Part shown: positions 51,396-60,112 of the stretch, one piece after another
Position numbering within the stretch: position 1 is the first letter of the stretch
How the letters are laid out: each line of letters begins with the position of its first letter
Source of the DNA: Candidatus Chloroploca mongolica
GTDB taxonomy: Bacteria; Chloroflexota; Chloroflexia; Chloroflexales; Chloroflexaceae
Assembly (NCBI RefSeq): GCF_004762035.2
Contig: NZ_SIJK02000028.1
Location: 1 to 64,000 of the forward strand
DNA length: 64,000 nucleotides
Reading direction: 5' to 3'
Translations under genes and position numbers: made by a program
The notes under the pieces: model-generated
What the model was told of the DNA's origin: nothing
The model's input: only the letters and a program-made list of their open reading frames with translations
The model's database searches: none

Positions 51396-52142
51396 ATGGA
51401 CGAAGAGATGCAACCACAAGAAGTTAGTGTTGCCCGCGTGCTTGAGGCACTTGCTTCAGGGCAGCTTGAGGTTGCCGCTTCGATGCCTTATAGTAGCAAC
51501 TATACTCTGCTTGCAACCATACAATACGATGGTCTCGAGTTACTCGGGATCTACAAACCAAAACGCGGTGAGCGCCCGCTCTGGGATTTCCCACGCGGGA
51601 CCCTCTATAAACGTGAGGCCGCTGCCTATGTGGTCTCTGAGGGCCTCGGCTTCGGGCTTGTGCCCCCGACCGTGGTGCGTGATGGGCCGTATGGCGTGGG
51701 CACGCTGCAACTCTTTATCTCCAATGATGAAGAGGCGCATCTCTTCACCATGCTTAAAGAGGGTGGCTATGACGCGACAATCCGTCGGCTCTGTGCCTTC
51801 GATTGCCTGGTGAATAATGCCGATCGTAAGAGTGGGCACTGCCTCAAAGGTTCGGATCGGCGGCTCTGGGCGATTGACCATGGCCTCTGTTTCCATGTCG
51901 AGCCAAAACTGCGCACGGTGATCTGGGATTTTGTTGGTGAACCCTTGCCGCCTGATGTACTCGATGGCTTGTGTCGCCTGCGTAGCCGCTTTGAGGCTCA
52001 GGATGATGTGGTTGACGTGCTTGCTAGCCTGCTCGACAAGAGTGAGATGCGCGCCCTGCACCGTCGCCTGGATCGTTTGATCACCACTGGCGTCTTTCCA
52101 GCCCCTGGCCCTGGCCCTAACGTGCCCTGGCCCCCTGTGTAG
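51396..52142 (+). CDS. SCO1664-family protein (PI3/4-kinase-like fold)
   Basis: The protein is 248 residues. Blocks are [20 protein letters not shown], then [20 protein letters not shown] and [19 protein letters not shown], and the kinase-like catalytic region [19 protein letters not shown], followed by [17 protein letters not shown]. The D-x3-N-N-x-D-R and I-D-H-G patterns resemble HipA/PI3K-type phosphotransferase active sites, so a kinase or pseudokinase role is possible. It is the third gene of the trio, 10 bases after DUF3090. Its function is not established. Confidence 0.9.
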   Translation: MDEEMQPQEVSVARVLEALASGQLEVAASMPYSSNYTLLATIQYDGLELLGIYKPKRGERPLWDFPRGTLYKREAAAYVVSEGLGFGLVPPTVVRDGPYGVGTLQLFISNDEEAHLFTMLKEGGYDATIRRLCAFDCLVNNADRKSGHCLKGSDRRLWAIDHGLCFHVEPKLRTVIWDFVGEPLPPDVLDGLCRLRSRFEAQDDVVDVLASLLDKSEMRALHRRLDRLITTGVFPAPGPGPNVPWPPV

Positions 52143-52181
52143 CAGGATGCCTCCGGCGGGGGATGTCTGTGGGGTGCCATC

Positions 52182-52236
52182 TTGCGTTGCTGGTCGCACA
52201 AGCCAGCTACGCTGGCCTGTGCGACCAGCAACGCAA
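52182..52236. repeat. 26-bp hairpin (one mismatch) with TAC loop
   Basis: The left arm (52182-52207) ends in CCAGC, the loop is TAC, and the right arm starts GCTGG. One A-C mismatch interrupts the stem. It ends 17 bases before the sensor kinase start codon, and its 3' flank touches the GGAGGGA ribosome binding site region. Confidence 0.75.
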
Positions 52237-52252
52237 TGGGGCTGGAGGGATT

Positions 52253-53839
52253 ATGCTCAATTCTAGCGATCATCGTTTGCTCCAGCGTGAATATCTGCTC
52301 CAGATTAGCCGGGCGATGACAGCACAGCTCGATCTGCTGAGTGTGCTCTCATTGACGATTGGCTATGCCGTCGAGATGACGGCGGGAACGTCGGGCCTCA
52401 TTGCTCTCTATGATGAAGAGACAGGTGATGAGTTGCGCATCCGGGCCTCGTCAGGCTTGCCACGGAATGAATGGCCTGCTTTTGCCCGCCTCTTGACGTT
52501 GCCTCCGTCTGAGCTTGGACGCCGTGGCGACGTGGTGCTGCGCGAGGTGGCGACTGATACCGGTTTGACCCTGCGCCAGATGATTGCGTTGCCTCTGACC
52601 CTCCGCGATACGCCCGTCGGGGTAATCTATGTCTTCCGGGCGGCGCTCAATGTTGCTTTCTCGGCTGATGATCGGCAGGTGCTGCAGGATTTTGCGGACC
52701 AGGCGGCGATTGCCGTCTCGAATGCGCGCCTCTATCAGAGTGTCCTGCGCGAGAAGCAACGCCTCGATGCCATTATCGAGCAGTCGGCTGATGGGGTGAT
52801 GATTATTGATAGCCGCTGGCGCATTACGACGTTTAATAAAGCGATGGAAGCCTTGACAGGCTGGAGTCGCGAAGAGGCGCTCGGGCGCCCCTGTGCCGAG
52901 GTGCTCGCGATTGAAAATGGGCAAGGTGTCAATATCTGTCTCACCGATTGCCCGCTCCAACGCCTGCCCTTTGCAGCAAATCCTGTCGTTGAAGGGCGGA
53001 TGCTTACCCGTGATGGCCGGTCGCTGTTTGTGCAGAGCCGCTATGCGCCGCAACGCAGTAGTCAGGGTCAGTTTCTTGGGGCAATTGCCAATATCCGTGA
53101 CATTACCGCGCAGAAGCAAGACGAAGAGTTGCAGAGTACCTTCATTTCGGTGATTTCACACGAGTTGAAAACCCCAGTAAGCATTATTAAAGGCTATGCC
53201 GGAACCCTACGACGCGACGATGCTACCTTCAGTGCGCAACAGTACCGCGATGGCCTTGCGGTGATCGAGGAAGAGGCCGACCGCCTTGCTCGTCAGATCC
53301 AGGATCTCCTGGATGTTTCGCGTTTGATGGCCGATGGAACACGGCTTGAGATAGCGGATTTCCCGTTGCCGATCCTTGCCAGCGATGTGGTGCGTAGCTT
53401 TGCCCCCACCGCCGGCGAACAGTTTGAGTTCGAGTTGCGGTTTCCCGAGGATATGCCGCCTGTCCAAGGGGATTATGAACGCATCCGTCAGGTGCTCGCC
53501 AATTTGGTCTCGAATGCAGTCAAATATAGCCCCGAAGGGGGCATGATCCGCATTGGCGGATGGCCCGATGGCGACCACGCCATCTGCTATGTGAGCGACC
53601 AGGGCGTCGGCATTGCCCCAGAAGAGCAAGAGGCGATCTTTCGCCGTTTCTACCGGATTGATACGCGCCTCCGTCGTGAAACCCAGGGCTCCGGGCTGGG
53701 GCTTTTTCTCACCCGGGCTATTATCGAGGCCCACGGTGGACGCATCTGGGTCGAGAGCCAACTTGGCAAAGGGTCGCGCTTTAGCTTTACCTTGCCACTC
53801 GGACGCCGTAAGTTAGCCGACGAAGCGACGCCGCAATAA
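52253..53839 (+). CDS. GAF-PAS sensor histidine kinase
   Basis: The protein is 528 residues, soluble, from ATG 52253 after GGAGGGA. A longer frame from 52163 would translate the hairpin. A GAF domain spans about 20-165 and a PAS about 175-290 ([19 protein letters not shown]). HisKA has [19 protein letters not shown] with His303, HATPase has [17 protein letters not shown], then [11 protein letters not shown] and [12 protein letters not shown]. No receiver or DNA-binding gene is adjacent, so it is an orphan kinase. It may be on the same transcript as the SCO1664 trio. Confidence 0.95.
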   Translation: MLNSSDHRLLQREYLLQISRAMTAQLDLLSVLSLTIGYAVEMTAGTSGLIALYDEETGDELRIRASSGLPRNEWPAFARLLTLPPSELGRRGDVVLREVATDTGLTLRQMIALPLTLRDTPVGVIYVFRAALNVAFSADDRQVLQDFADQAAIAVSNARLYQSVLREKQRLDAIIEQSADGVMIIDSRWRITTFNKAMEALTGWSREEALGRPCAEVLAIENGQGVNICLTDCPLQRLPFAANPVVEGRMLTRDGRSLFVQSRYAPQRSSQGQFLGAIANIRDITAQKQDEELQSTFISVISHELKTPVSIIKGYAGTLRRDDATFSAQQYRDGLAVIEEEADRLARQIQDLLDVSRLMADGTRLEIADFPLPILASDVVRSFAPTAGEQFEFELRFPEDMPPVQGDYERIRQVLANLVSNAVKYSPEGGMIRIGGWPDGDHAICYVSDQGVGIAPEEQEAIFRRFYRIDTRLRRETQGSGLGLFLTRAIIEAHGGRIWVESQLGKGSRFSFTLPLGRRKLADEATPQ

Positions 53840-53852
53840 CGAAGAGCAAGGG

Positions 53853-55037
53853 ATGTTTCAACAGGCAACGTTGACGCTGCTCGGCCTTGTCTTGCTGGGC
53901 GCACTCATCTTTGGGCAAACGAGTCTGGCCCTCTTGACGGGCATGCTTCTCGTGACAGCCGGGTTGGCCCGGCTCTGGAGTCGCTGGGCGCTGGTGCGTG
54001 TTGTGTATGAACGCCATCTGAGCGAGACCCGCGTTTTTCCGGGCGATGAGCTTACGTTGACGATCAAGGTCACGAATCGCAAACTCTTGCCGCTCGCTAG
54101 CTTGCAGGTGGACGATGAACTGCCGGGTAACCTGCAGATCGAAGGTGGAACAGAGCCACGCCGCCTGGGGCGCAGCAATCTGTTGCAGCGCCGCACGAGC
54201 CTGCGCTGGTACGAAAGCATCGTCTGGCGCTACCGTATCCGCCTGCGTGCCCGAGGCGCCTATCGCCTCGGGCCGGTGCAACTGCGCAGCGGCGACCCCT
54301 TTGGGCTCTATGATTGCGATGCAACGCTTGAGGTCTTTACGCCGCTGCTCGTCTATCCTCGTTTCTTGCCTGTCGAAGAACTGGGCTTGCCCGCACGCAA
54401 CCCGCTCGGCGATCTCCGCGCACCCTCGCTGTTGCGTGACCCGCTGCGCACCATAGGTGTACGTGACTATAGCCCGACCGATCCGCTGAAAGATGTCCAC
54501 TGGGCAGCAACCGCCCGTACCGGGAAACTCCAGAGTCGCGTGTATGAACCAGCAACGTCGCGAACCCTGGTCATCTTTCTCGATCTCGACACCTTTGAAT
54601 TCTACTACGAAGGTATTGATCCTGAACAGGTCGAGCGCATGATCAGTGCGGCCGCGACGGTGGCGCGCCTCGGGCTAGAAGCCCGCGATCCCGTTGGCCT
54701 CTATGTCAATGGCATGCCCGCCGAACACGAACATATGGCGCACCTGCCCCCCGGACGGAGCCCCGCCCAGTTTGGCTTGATGATGGAGACCCTGGCGCGT
54801 CTGACAACCTACTCGGTGATGCCGATTGGTCGCTTGCTCAACCTCAGCACGACCGAACTGCCACCGGGGGCAACCGTGCTGCTGATTGGCTGTGTCAACA
54901 GTGAAGCCACCCGTGCCGCACTCCTTCGCCTGCGCACGCATGGCTACCAGGTGACCTGGCTCTATATGGGCACGGGGCAAGCCCCTGTGGTACCAGGGGT
55001 AAAGATTGTTGCAGGAGCCCTGAGTTGCCAGGGTTAG
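53853..55037 (+). CDS. DUF58-domain protein
   Basis: The protein is 394 residues. Two hydrophobic helices at the N-terminus (LGLVLLGALIFG, LALLTGMLLVTAG) are followed by a beta-rich region with RVFPGDELTLTIKVTNRKLL and the DUF58 signature YSPTDPLKDVHWAATARTGKL. A von Willebrand A-like end follows (ATSRTLVIFLDLD, MISAAATVARLGLE). Such proteins commonly sit beside MoxR ATPases, but no MoxR gene is present here. It follows the kinase by 13 bases, so it is probably in its transcript. The role is unknown. Confidence 0.88.
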   Translation: MFQQATLTLLGLVLLGALIFGQTSLALLTGMLLVTAGLARLWSRWALVRVVYERHLSETRVFPGDELTLTIKVTNRKLLPLASLQVDDELPGNLQIEGGTEPRRLGRSNLLQRRTSLRWYESIVWRYRIRLRARGAYRLGPVQLRSGDPFGLYDCDATLEVFTPLLVYPRFLPVEELGLPARNPLGDLRAPSLLRDPLRTIGVRDYSPTDPLKDVHWAATARTGKLQSRVYEPATSRTLVIFLDLDTFEFYYEGIDPEQVERMISAAATVARLGLEARDPVGLYVNGMPAEHEHMAHLPPGRSPAQFGLMMETLARLTTYSVMPIGRLLNLSTTELPPGATVLLIGCVNSEATRAALLRLRTHGYQVTWLYMGTGQAPVVPGVKIVAGALSCQG

Positions 55038-55044
55038 ACTATCT

Positions 55045-55091
55045 GTTGTTGGCGGTTTTTCGCGGCGTAGCCGCGAAAAACCGCCAACAAC
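55045..55091. repeat. Perfect 22-bp hairpin with GTA loop
   Basis: The left arm (55045-55066) starts GTTGTTGGCGG and ends CGCGGC, the loop is GTA, and the right arm is its exact complement (55070-55091). The apex GCGTAGC belongs to the exceptionally stable GCGNAGC DNA mini-hairpin class. Runs TTTTT and AAAAA lie inside the arms. It may terminate the DUF58 transcript. Confidence 0.8.
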
Positions 55092-55097
55092 GATCAC

Positions 55098-55127
55098 TTG
55101 CCACAATGTGGTATACTGAGGTATAAT
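55098..55127 (+). promoter_or_regulatory. Promoter of trxB
   Basis: TTGCCA (55098-55103) and a perfect TATAAT (55122-55127) are separated by 18 bases, 52 bases before the trxB start codon. A TATACT at 55112 is an alternative element. Confidence 0.6.
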
Positions 55128-55179
55128 CGTATACGGGTGGGGGGTATCTTTAGAGAGATTTAACAAAGGAGTCATGTAT

Positions 55180-56145
55180 ATGCATAGCAAAGTTGTCATC
55201 ATCGGTTCAGGCCCTGCCGGGCTTACGGCAGCGCTTTATGCGGCACGGGCAAATCTTGAGCCACTGGTTGTGCGTGGTTTGCAGCCAGGTGGGTTGATTG
55301 CGACCACCTCGGAGGTTGAGAATTATCCTGGGTTTGTCGAGGGCATTGGCGGCTTTGATCTGGCCGATAATATGGAGAAGCAGGCCGCCCGTTTTGGCAC
55401 GCAGTTCAAAGACACGCTGGTCACCAAGATTGATGACTCGGTGCGTCCGTTTGTCTTGCACACCGACGATGGCGACCAGCTTACCGCCGATACCCTAATC
55501 ATCTCGACCGGCGCATCGCCACGCAAACTCCACGTTCCTGGTGAAGAGGAACTCGCCAACCGCGGCGTAAGCTATTGTGCGACGTGTGATGGCTTCTTCT
55601 TCCGGGGCAAGAAGGTTGTCGTGGTTGGCGGTGGCAACAGCGCCCTCGATGAGGGGCTCTTCCTTACGCGTTATGTCGATGAACTGATCATTGTCCACCG
55701 GCGCGATAGCCTGCGTGCCGACCCGGTGCTGCAAGAGCGGGCCTTTGGCAACGAGAAGGTGCGGTTTGTTTGGGACAGCACCGTTGATGCCATTCTCGGT
55801 GACGACAAAGTCATCGGGGTACGGCTGCGTAACCTCAAAACTAATGAGACGAGTGAAATCGAGGTGGACGGTGTCTTCCCGTATATTGGACATCTGCCCA
55901 ATACAAGCCTTTTCACCGATCTGTTAACGCTCGACGAAGGTGGTTACATTGTGACCGATGGTCGACAGCGCACCAACATCCCGGGCATCTTTGCTGCTGG
56001 TGATGTGGTGGACCATATCTATCGCCAGGCGATCACCGCTGCTGGTGAAGGATGCCGTGCCGCGATGGAAGCCACCTGGTACCTCGCAGAGCAAGAGCAC
56101 GCTGCGAAGAAAGCTGCCCAAGCGGAACCAGTCATGGCGCAATAG
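55180..56145 (+). CDS. trxB: Thioredoxin reductase
   Basis: This FAD flavoprotein reduces thioredoxin with NADPH. It is 321 residues from ATG 55180, which has AAAGGAG eight bases upstream. FAD-binding GSGPAGLTAALYAAR and NENYPGF-like VENYPGF are present, the redox pair is Cys133/Cys136 (YCATCDG), and the NADPH motif is VVVGGGNSALDEGLFLT. The end reads VAAGDVVDHIYRQAITAAGEG, which matches the family. The last ~15 residues are a non-family tail. A strong hairpin follows. Confidence 0.97.
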   Translation: MHSKVVIIGSGPAGLTAALYAARANLEPLVVRGLQPGGLIATTSEVENYPGFVEGIGGFDLADNMEKQAARFGTQFKDTLVTKIDDSVRPFVLHTDDGDQLTADTLIISTGASPRKLHVPGEEELANRGVSYCATCDGFFFRGKKVVVVGGGNSALDEGLFLTRYVDELIIVHRRDSLRADPVLQERAFGNEKVRFVWDSTVDAILGDDKVIGVRLRNLKTNETSEIEVDGVFPYIGHLPNTSLFTDLLTLDEGGYIVTDGRQRTNIPGIFAAGDVVDHIYRQAITAAGEGCRAAMEATWYLAEQEHAAKKAAQAEPVMAQ

Positions 56146-56158
56146 TAAGGACAGGCTC

Positions 56159-56193
56159 GAAACTACCGACCACACGGTGTGGTCGGTAGTTTC
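56159..56193. terminator. Terminator hairpin between trxB and a convergent gene
   Basis: GAAACTACCGACCACAC (56159-56175) pairs exactly with GTGTGGTCGGTAGTTTC (56177-56193) around a short apex. The arms are symmetric and can serve both convergent transcripts. Confidence 0.75.
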
Positions 56194-56205
56194 CATGCTA
56201 ATGTA

Positions 56206-56679
56206 TTAATCCGCAGCTACATCCTGGGGGACAGCCACCGGCAACGTCACAACCTTACCTGACAGACCAGCTTGTACGGACTGGTCGCTGAAACGTATGG
56301 GCTGAAGCGAGTGTTTGTAGACCACCGCAACAGGCCATTTCCCCCAGGCAAGCAGTGAGTCAAGCCCATCTGAGGTTTTGCTGGCCGTCCTGCGCCACCG
56401 ATATCCTCGTCCATTAAAGGCCGTGATTGTTTGCTCGGTGATCACAATAACACACGTACGCCCAGTTGTGCGTAACTCATGAAATATTCTGAGGATACTG
56501 GTATCCGAGAGGGTCACGGGAAGCAGAACGTAATCGGGTTTGCTATCGTTGATACAACGATAGGCATGTTCGCTGTCTACAACCACCTCAATGTCAACAA
56601 GAACACGTACATCTTGTAACATTGCGAGATCTGCAGCATCAGGTTTGCCAACAAAGATAGCAGTATAGGCCTTATGCAT
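56206..56679 (-). CDS. Receiver-like protein lacking the phosphoacceptor aspartate
   Basis: The protein is 157 residues from ATG 56679 (GGAG upstream). The pattern of alternating strands and helices resembles a response-regulator receiver: AIFVGKPDAADLAMLQD, VDIEVVVDSEHAYRCINDS, then PDYVLLPVTLSDTSILRIF, with TCVIVITEQ later. At the phosphoacceptor position a receiver reads LLD; here it is LLP (Pro54). The acidic residues at the start of the fold are also missing. A pseudo-receiver or unrelated Rossmann-like protein is possible. No kinase or output domain is attached. It is convergent with trxB and upstream of no other gene on its strand. Confidence 0.45.
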   Translation of the reverse strand: MHKAYTAIFVGKPDAADLAMLQDVRVLVDIEVVVDSEHAYRCINDSKPDYVLLPVTLSDTSILRIFHELRTTGRTCVIVITEQTITAFNGRGYRWRRTASKTSDGLDSLLAWGKWPVAVVYKHSLQPIRFSDQSVQAGLSGKVVTLPVAVPQDVAAD

Positions 56680-56921
56680 GGTGGTGTCTCCTGCTTTGGA
56701 AGAAACCGGCGGTCGTTGCCAGTCTCTCACTTGTCTCAGAGGCTACATGGCCTCAGATAAGACATGGTGACAAGTTTTTCCCCTCCCATTGTATATTATA
56801 CCGCAATCGCAAGAACTGTCAGTGAAGGATAGAAAAAGTATAAGTTGCGATTCGATATCCATTCACCCAGAGGTGTACAACATGAATAGGATTGTTTGTG
56901 CTGCCTACTATAACGTAGAAA

Positions 56922-59900
56922 CTACTCGTCTTTTGTACGCTCAGCAACCAAGCCGCTGCGCCGCGCATAGGCAACTGCTTCGGCACGGTTCGTGAGATGG
57001 AGGCGGCTGAGGATCTGTTTCATATGGTACTTGATCGCCGCTTCGCTGAGGTGAATTGCCTGGGCCACTTCACGGTAGGTGAGCCCTCGCCCAACGAGGC
57101 TGAGAATGTTCCGCTGCTGCGGGCTGAGGCGCGCCTCGGCAGTGACTTTGTCAGCTTCCTGGCGAGCCAATTCAACGTCAATGCGCTGGGCCAGTTCCGG
57201 GGCAATGGGCGGAGCACCTTGCTCAAGACCCGCCAGGAGCAGAAAGAGGTCGTCGGCTTGCATATTTTTCAGCAAATAGCCGGAGGCACCAGCCTTCAGC
57301 GCTTCAAAGAGCAGCGTTTCTTCGGCCGAGACCGTCAAGACCACAATGCGTGCCTCGGGCCATTCGGCGGTGATGCGGCGAGTCGCTTCGAGACCATCGC
57401 AACGAGGCATCTGCAAATCCATGACGATCAAGTCAGGTCGCAAAGTTCGTGCAAGCACTTGTGCTTCTTCGCCATCAGAGCCCATGCCAATCACCTGCAT
57501 ACCATGGGCTGTGAGAAAATTCCGCAGACCTTCCAGAAACATCGGATGATCGTCGACAAGCACAACGCGCAATGGATGATGCGGCAGGCTGGCATGCACT
57601 TCTTCTTCAACCCGGTCAAGGTGACCGGTTACCAGGATACGCGTGCCCATACCAGGCGCAGTATCAATTTCTAGCCCTCCCCCTAGCTCCCTCGCTCGTT
57701 CTTCCATCGTCTTTAGGCCAAAGTGACTTGATCCTGACGGCCCTGAGATGAGTGCAACTGGGTCAGGATTCGCATGTCTATTCCGCACAAAACCCTGCCC
57801 ATCGTCCTGAATGGTTACAAGCAGCAAGGTACCCTTTCGTTCAAAGGTTACGTCAATGCGTGATGCATGGGCGTGCTGCTCAGCATTGTTCAACGCCTCC
57901 TGCAGAATGCGTAACAGATGCAACTGCCCTATCGGCGAGAGCCACGCTTCTTGCCAGGGTTCAGAAGCGTGCAAGGTGAGCGCTAGATTGCTACGTAGCC
58001 GAAATTCGTCAAGGGCATGGTTCAACATCTCCCAGAAACCCTGGACAGAGGACTGACGCAGGCCGAGGATAAAGCTACGTACATCGGTATGCCCCTGGCG
58101 GGCCGCCTCACCGATATGGCGACAGGCTCGCTCAGCCGCCACGGTATCCTGGTTGCGCAGGAAGGCTTCGAGTGCCTGAGCCTGCAAGTTAATCGACCCA
58201 AAGACCTGCCCCAGACTATCGTGCAATTCACGCCCCAGACGATACCGTTCCTCGAGCACGGCGAGCGTACGCTGGTGCCGCAACGCCTGTACCTGCGCCT
58301 CTTGACGTTTGCTCATCTCAGTACGTAACTGGGCATTAGAGGCATCAAGCTCGGCGGTACGGTTGGCAACCCGTTCTTCAAGGGTCTGGATCAGATTGGC
58401 AAGTTCGGTCGAGAGCCGCTGAAACGCCTTCGTCAGGAAGCCGACTTCGTCCTGATAGTAGACCCGCAAATTGGCAGGATAGCGGCCTTCCTCCATCGCG
58501 TGGACTCCCGTCAGCAGGGCATTGAGGGGGCGCAACAGGGTAAACCGGAAAAAGAAGGGAAAAGAGGCAATGATCAAGAGATTCGCGGCAAAGAAGAGTT
58601 GCACAAGCGGATAGAGCAAGTTATGCAATTGTTGGCGGTATTCAAGCAGATAATCCTTGACAACCCCGGCTGATCCACTGCTGACAGGCAAACGATCCAG
58701 CGTTACCAATTCTGGCCTGGGGCCACGCAGCAGACCAGGCACCGCACCAATCACCCAGGGGTTCGCGGCTGGTGCGTCATTTGGATAGTAGTACAAAACC
58801 TCGGGCCGTTCCGCATAGTTGAACTCAAAGACCCCACTAGCATACAAAATGGCCTGAAAGGTATATTCATCGGCAGGCCGATACGCATTGCGAACCCGAT
58901 CCCAGGTAATGATCAAGCGATCCGAGGCTTGATAGGCAAAGACACCGCCAGGCCCTTCGTAGGGGGCAAAGTCGAGCAAGAGAGCCATCATCAACGGTCT
59001 ACCCGCACCATAGTGGTACTGGAACGAATTCTCACGGATTGGTTGCCCAAAGCTCACCACACCATCACGACAGGGATAGATCTGCTCGTAGTTCTGCCCA
59101 AAAAAGGGGAAGGTAAAGGCAAGCGCAGGGCTACATTCGTACAATCGATCCAGATCCAGTTCAAGTTCTTCGCCTCGCGTGGTGGCAAACTGATAGGAGA
59201 TCCGAGCGATATCATAGCCGCCTGCGTCATTTGGGGTAAAACGAAGACTTTGCTGGTGGGGAATTTCAACCTCAAAATTCGCTTGACTATTCGCACTCAT
59301 GATCCAGCCAACAATGCCGAGCAGCCCCATAATCGTGACCAGACTGATCCCGGTCAGCCGCACCACAAACGATGTGGTCTCGGGTTGCGCATTGAGATAA
59401 CTAATGCTAAACGCAAAGATGATCAAGAGAATCCCGAGCGATACAACGGCATGCGCCACCGTCGCGAAGAACGTTGGATTGTGCAGCAAAATGGTAGGAA
59501 GATTGATGAACGCTAGCAAAAAGAAGATGACCGTAAAGTTACGTACCGCATGCGCTTCAAGATTGGTAGGGTTCACAAGGGGAACAAACCAGCGCAAGCA
59601 TCCTCTGTCGCTAGGGGGTGGCACGAGCAGGTACAGCTGGCGCACAAGAACCAGCGGCACCCACAAGAAGATTCCCACCAACAGATAATCCAGTTGCTCA
59701 CTGCGATACCAGACAGTGCCTTGCGCAAGGTTCCAGAAACGCTCCACGGCAAAGTCGGCTTCGATGAAGGTATAGATGATGCTAAGGGCAAGGACAACCA
59801 GCGCTTCGATGCGCCAGCGCGGGGGAAGCGAGGGGAAATGATAGGCAAACTGCAACAAGAAGATGAGGGCAATGCCAAGCAAACTATTCTGCAACACTAC

Positions 59901-60107
59901 GCTATAGAAGCGTGGGGTTGGCATGACACTGACTTCAAACCAGCGCGAGCCGAGAAAGATGGTGATGGCAACGAAAAAGCTCGCCAGCAGCCAGGTATAG
60001 CGACGCCCCGAGCGCAATGCCGTGACAACCAGATAGCCACTGATGAGGGTCGTGAGCAGAATCTGGTTGAGATAGACAAGCCCGTTTGGCGTCAGATAGA
60101 ATTGCAC
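56922..60107 (-). CDS. Fused two-component system: multi-TM sensor, HisKA_3 kinase, receiver and LuxR HTH
   Basis: The protein is 1,061 residues in one unbroken frame. The first ~270 residues hold about seven transmembrane segments, then an extracytoplasmic domain to ~505, another helix (LVQLFFAANLLIIASFPFFF), a HAMP-like linker and coiled coil. HisKA_3 has RLGRELHDSLGQVFG with His629; HATPase has QEALNNAEQHAHA (Asn740 region) and DDGQGF. A receiver follows from 846 (VDDHPMF, phospho-Asp897 in MDLQMP), then a GerE/LuxR helix-turn-helix (~995-1055). Its GTG start is five bases after the nuoN stop, without a clear ribosome binding site, so translation is probably coupled to nuoN. Confidence 0.93.
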   Translation of the reverse strand: MQFYLTPNGLVYLNQILLTTLISGYLVVTALRSGRRYTWLLASFFVAITIFLGSRWFEVSVMPTPRFYSVVLQNSLLGIALIFLLQFAYHFPSLPPRWRIEALVVLALSIIYTFIEADFAVERFWNLAQGTVWYRSEQLDYLLVGIFLWVPLVLVRQLYLLVPPPSDRGCLRWFVPLVNPTNLEAHAVRNFTVIFFLLAFINLPTILLHNPTFFATVAHAVVSLGILLIIFAFSISYLNAQPETTSFVVRLTGISLVTIMGLLGIVGWIMSANSQANFEVEIPHQQSLRFTPNDAGGYDIARISYQFATTRGEELELDLDRLYECSPALAFTFPFFGQNYEQIYPCRDGVVSFGQPIRENSFQYHYGAGRPLMMALLLDFAPYEGPGGVFAYQASDRLIITWDRVRNAYRPADEYTFQAILYASGVFEFNYAERPEVLYYYPNDAPAANPWVIGAVPGLLRGPRPELVTLDRLPVSSGSAGVVKDYLLEYRQQLHNLLYPLVQLFFAANLLIIASFPFFFRFTLLRPLNALLTGVHAMEEGRYPANLRVYYQDEVGFLTKAFQRLSTELANLIQTLEERVANRTAELDASNAQLRTEMSKRQEAQVQALRHQRTLAVLEERYRLGRELHDSLGQVFGSINLQAQALEAFLRNQDTVAAERACRHIGEAARQGHTDVRSFILGLRQSSVQGFWEMLNHALDEFRLRSNLALTLHASEPWQEAWLSPIGQLHLLRILQEALNNAEQHAHASRIDVTFERKGTLLLVTIQDDGQGFVRNRHANPDPVALISGPSGSSHFGLKTMEERARELGGGLEIDTAPGMGTRILVTGHLDRVEEEVHASLPHHPLRVVLVDDHPMFLEGLRNFLTAHGMQVIGMGSDGEEAQVLARTLRPDLIVMDLQMPRCDGLEATRRITAEWPEARIVVLTVSAEETLLFEALKAGASGYLLKNMQADDLFLLLAGLEQGAPPIAPELAQRIDVELARQEADKVTAEARLSPQQRNILSLVGRGLTYREVAQAIHLSEAAIKYHMKQILSRLHLTNRAEAVAYARRSGLVAERTKDE

Positions 60108-60112
60108 TACAT

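Noticed and set aside
52163-52252. N-terminal extension of the sensor kinase from 52163
   Set aside because: It would encode the hairpin arms as protein; ATG 52253 has a clear GGAGGGA site.
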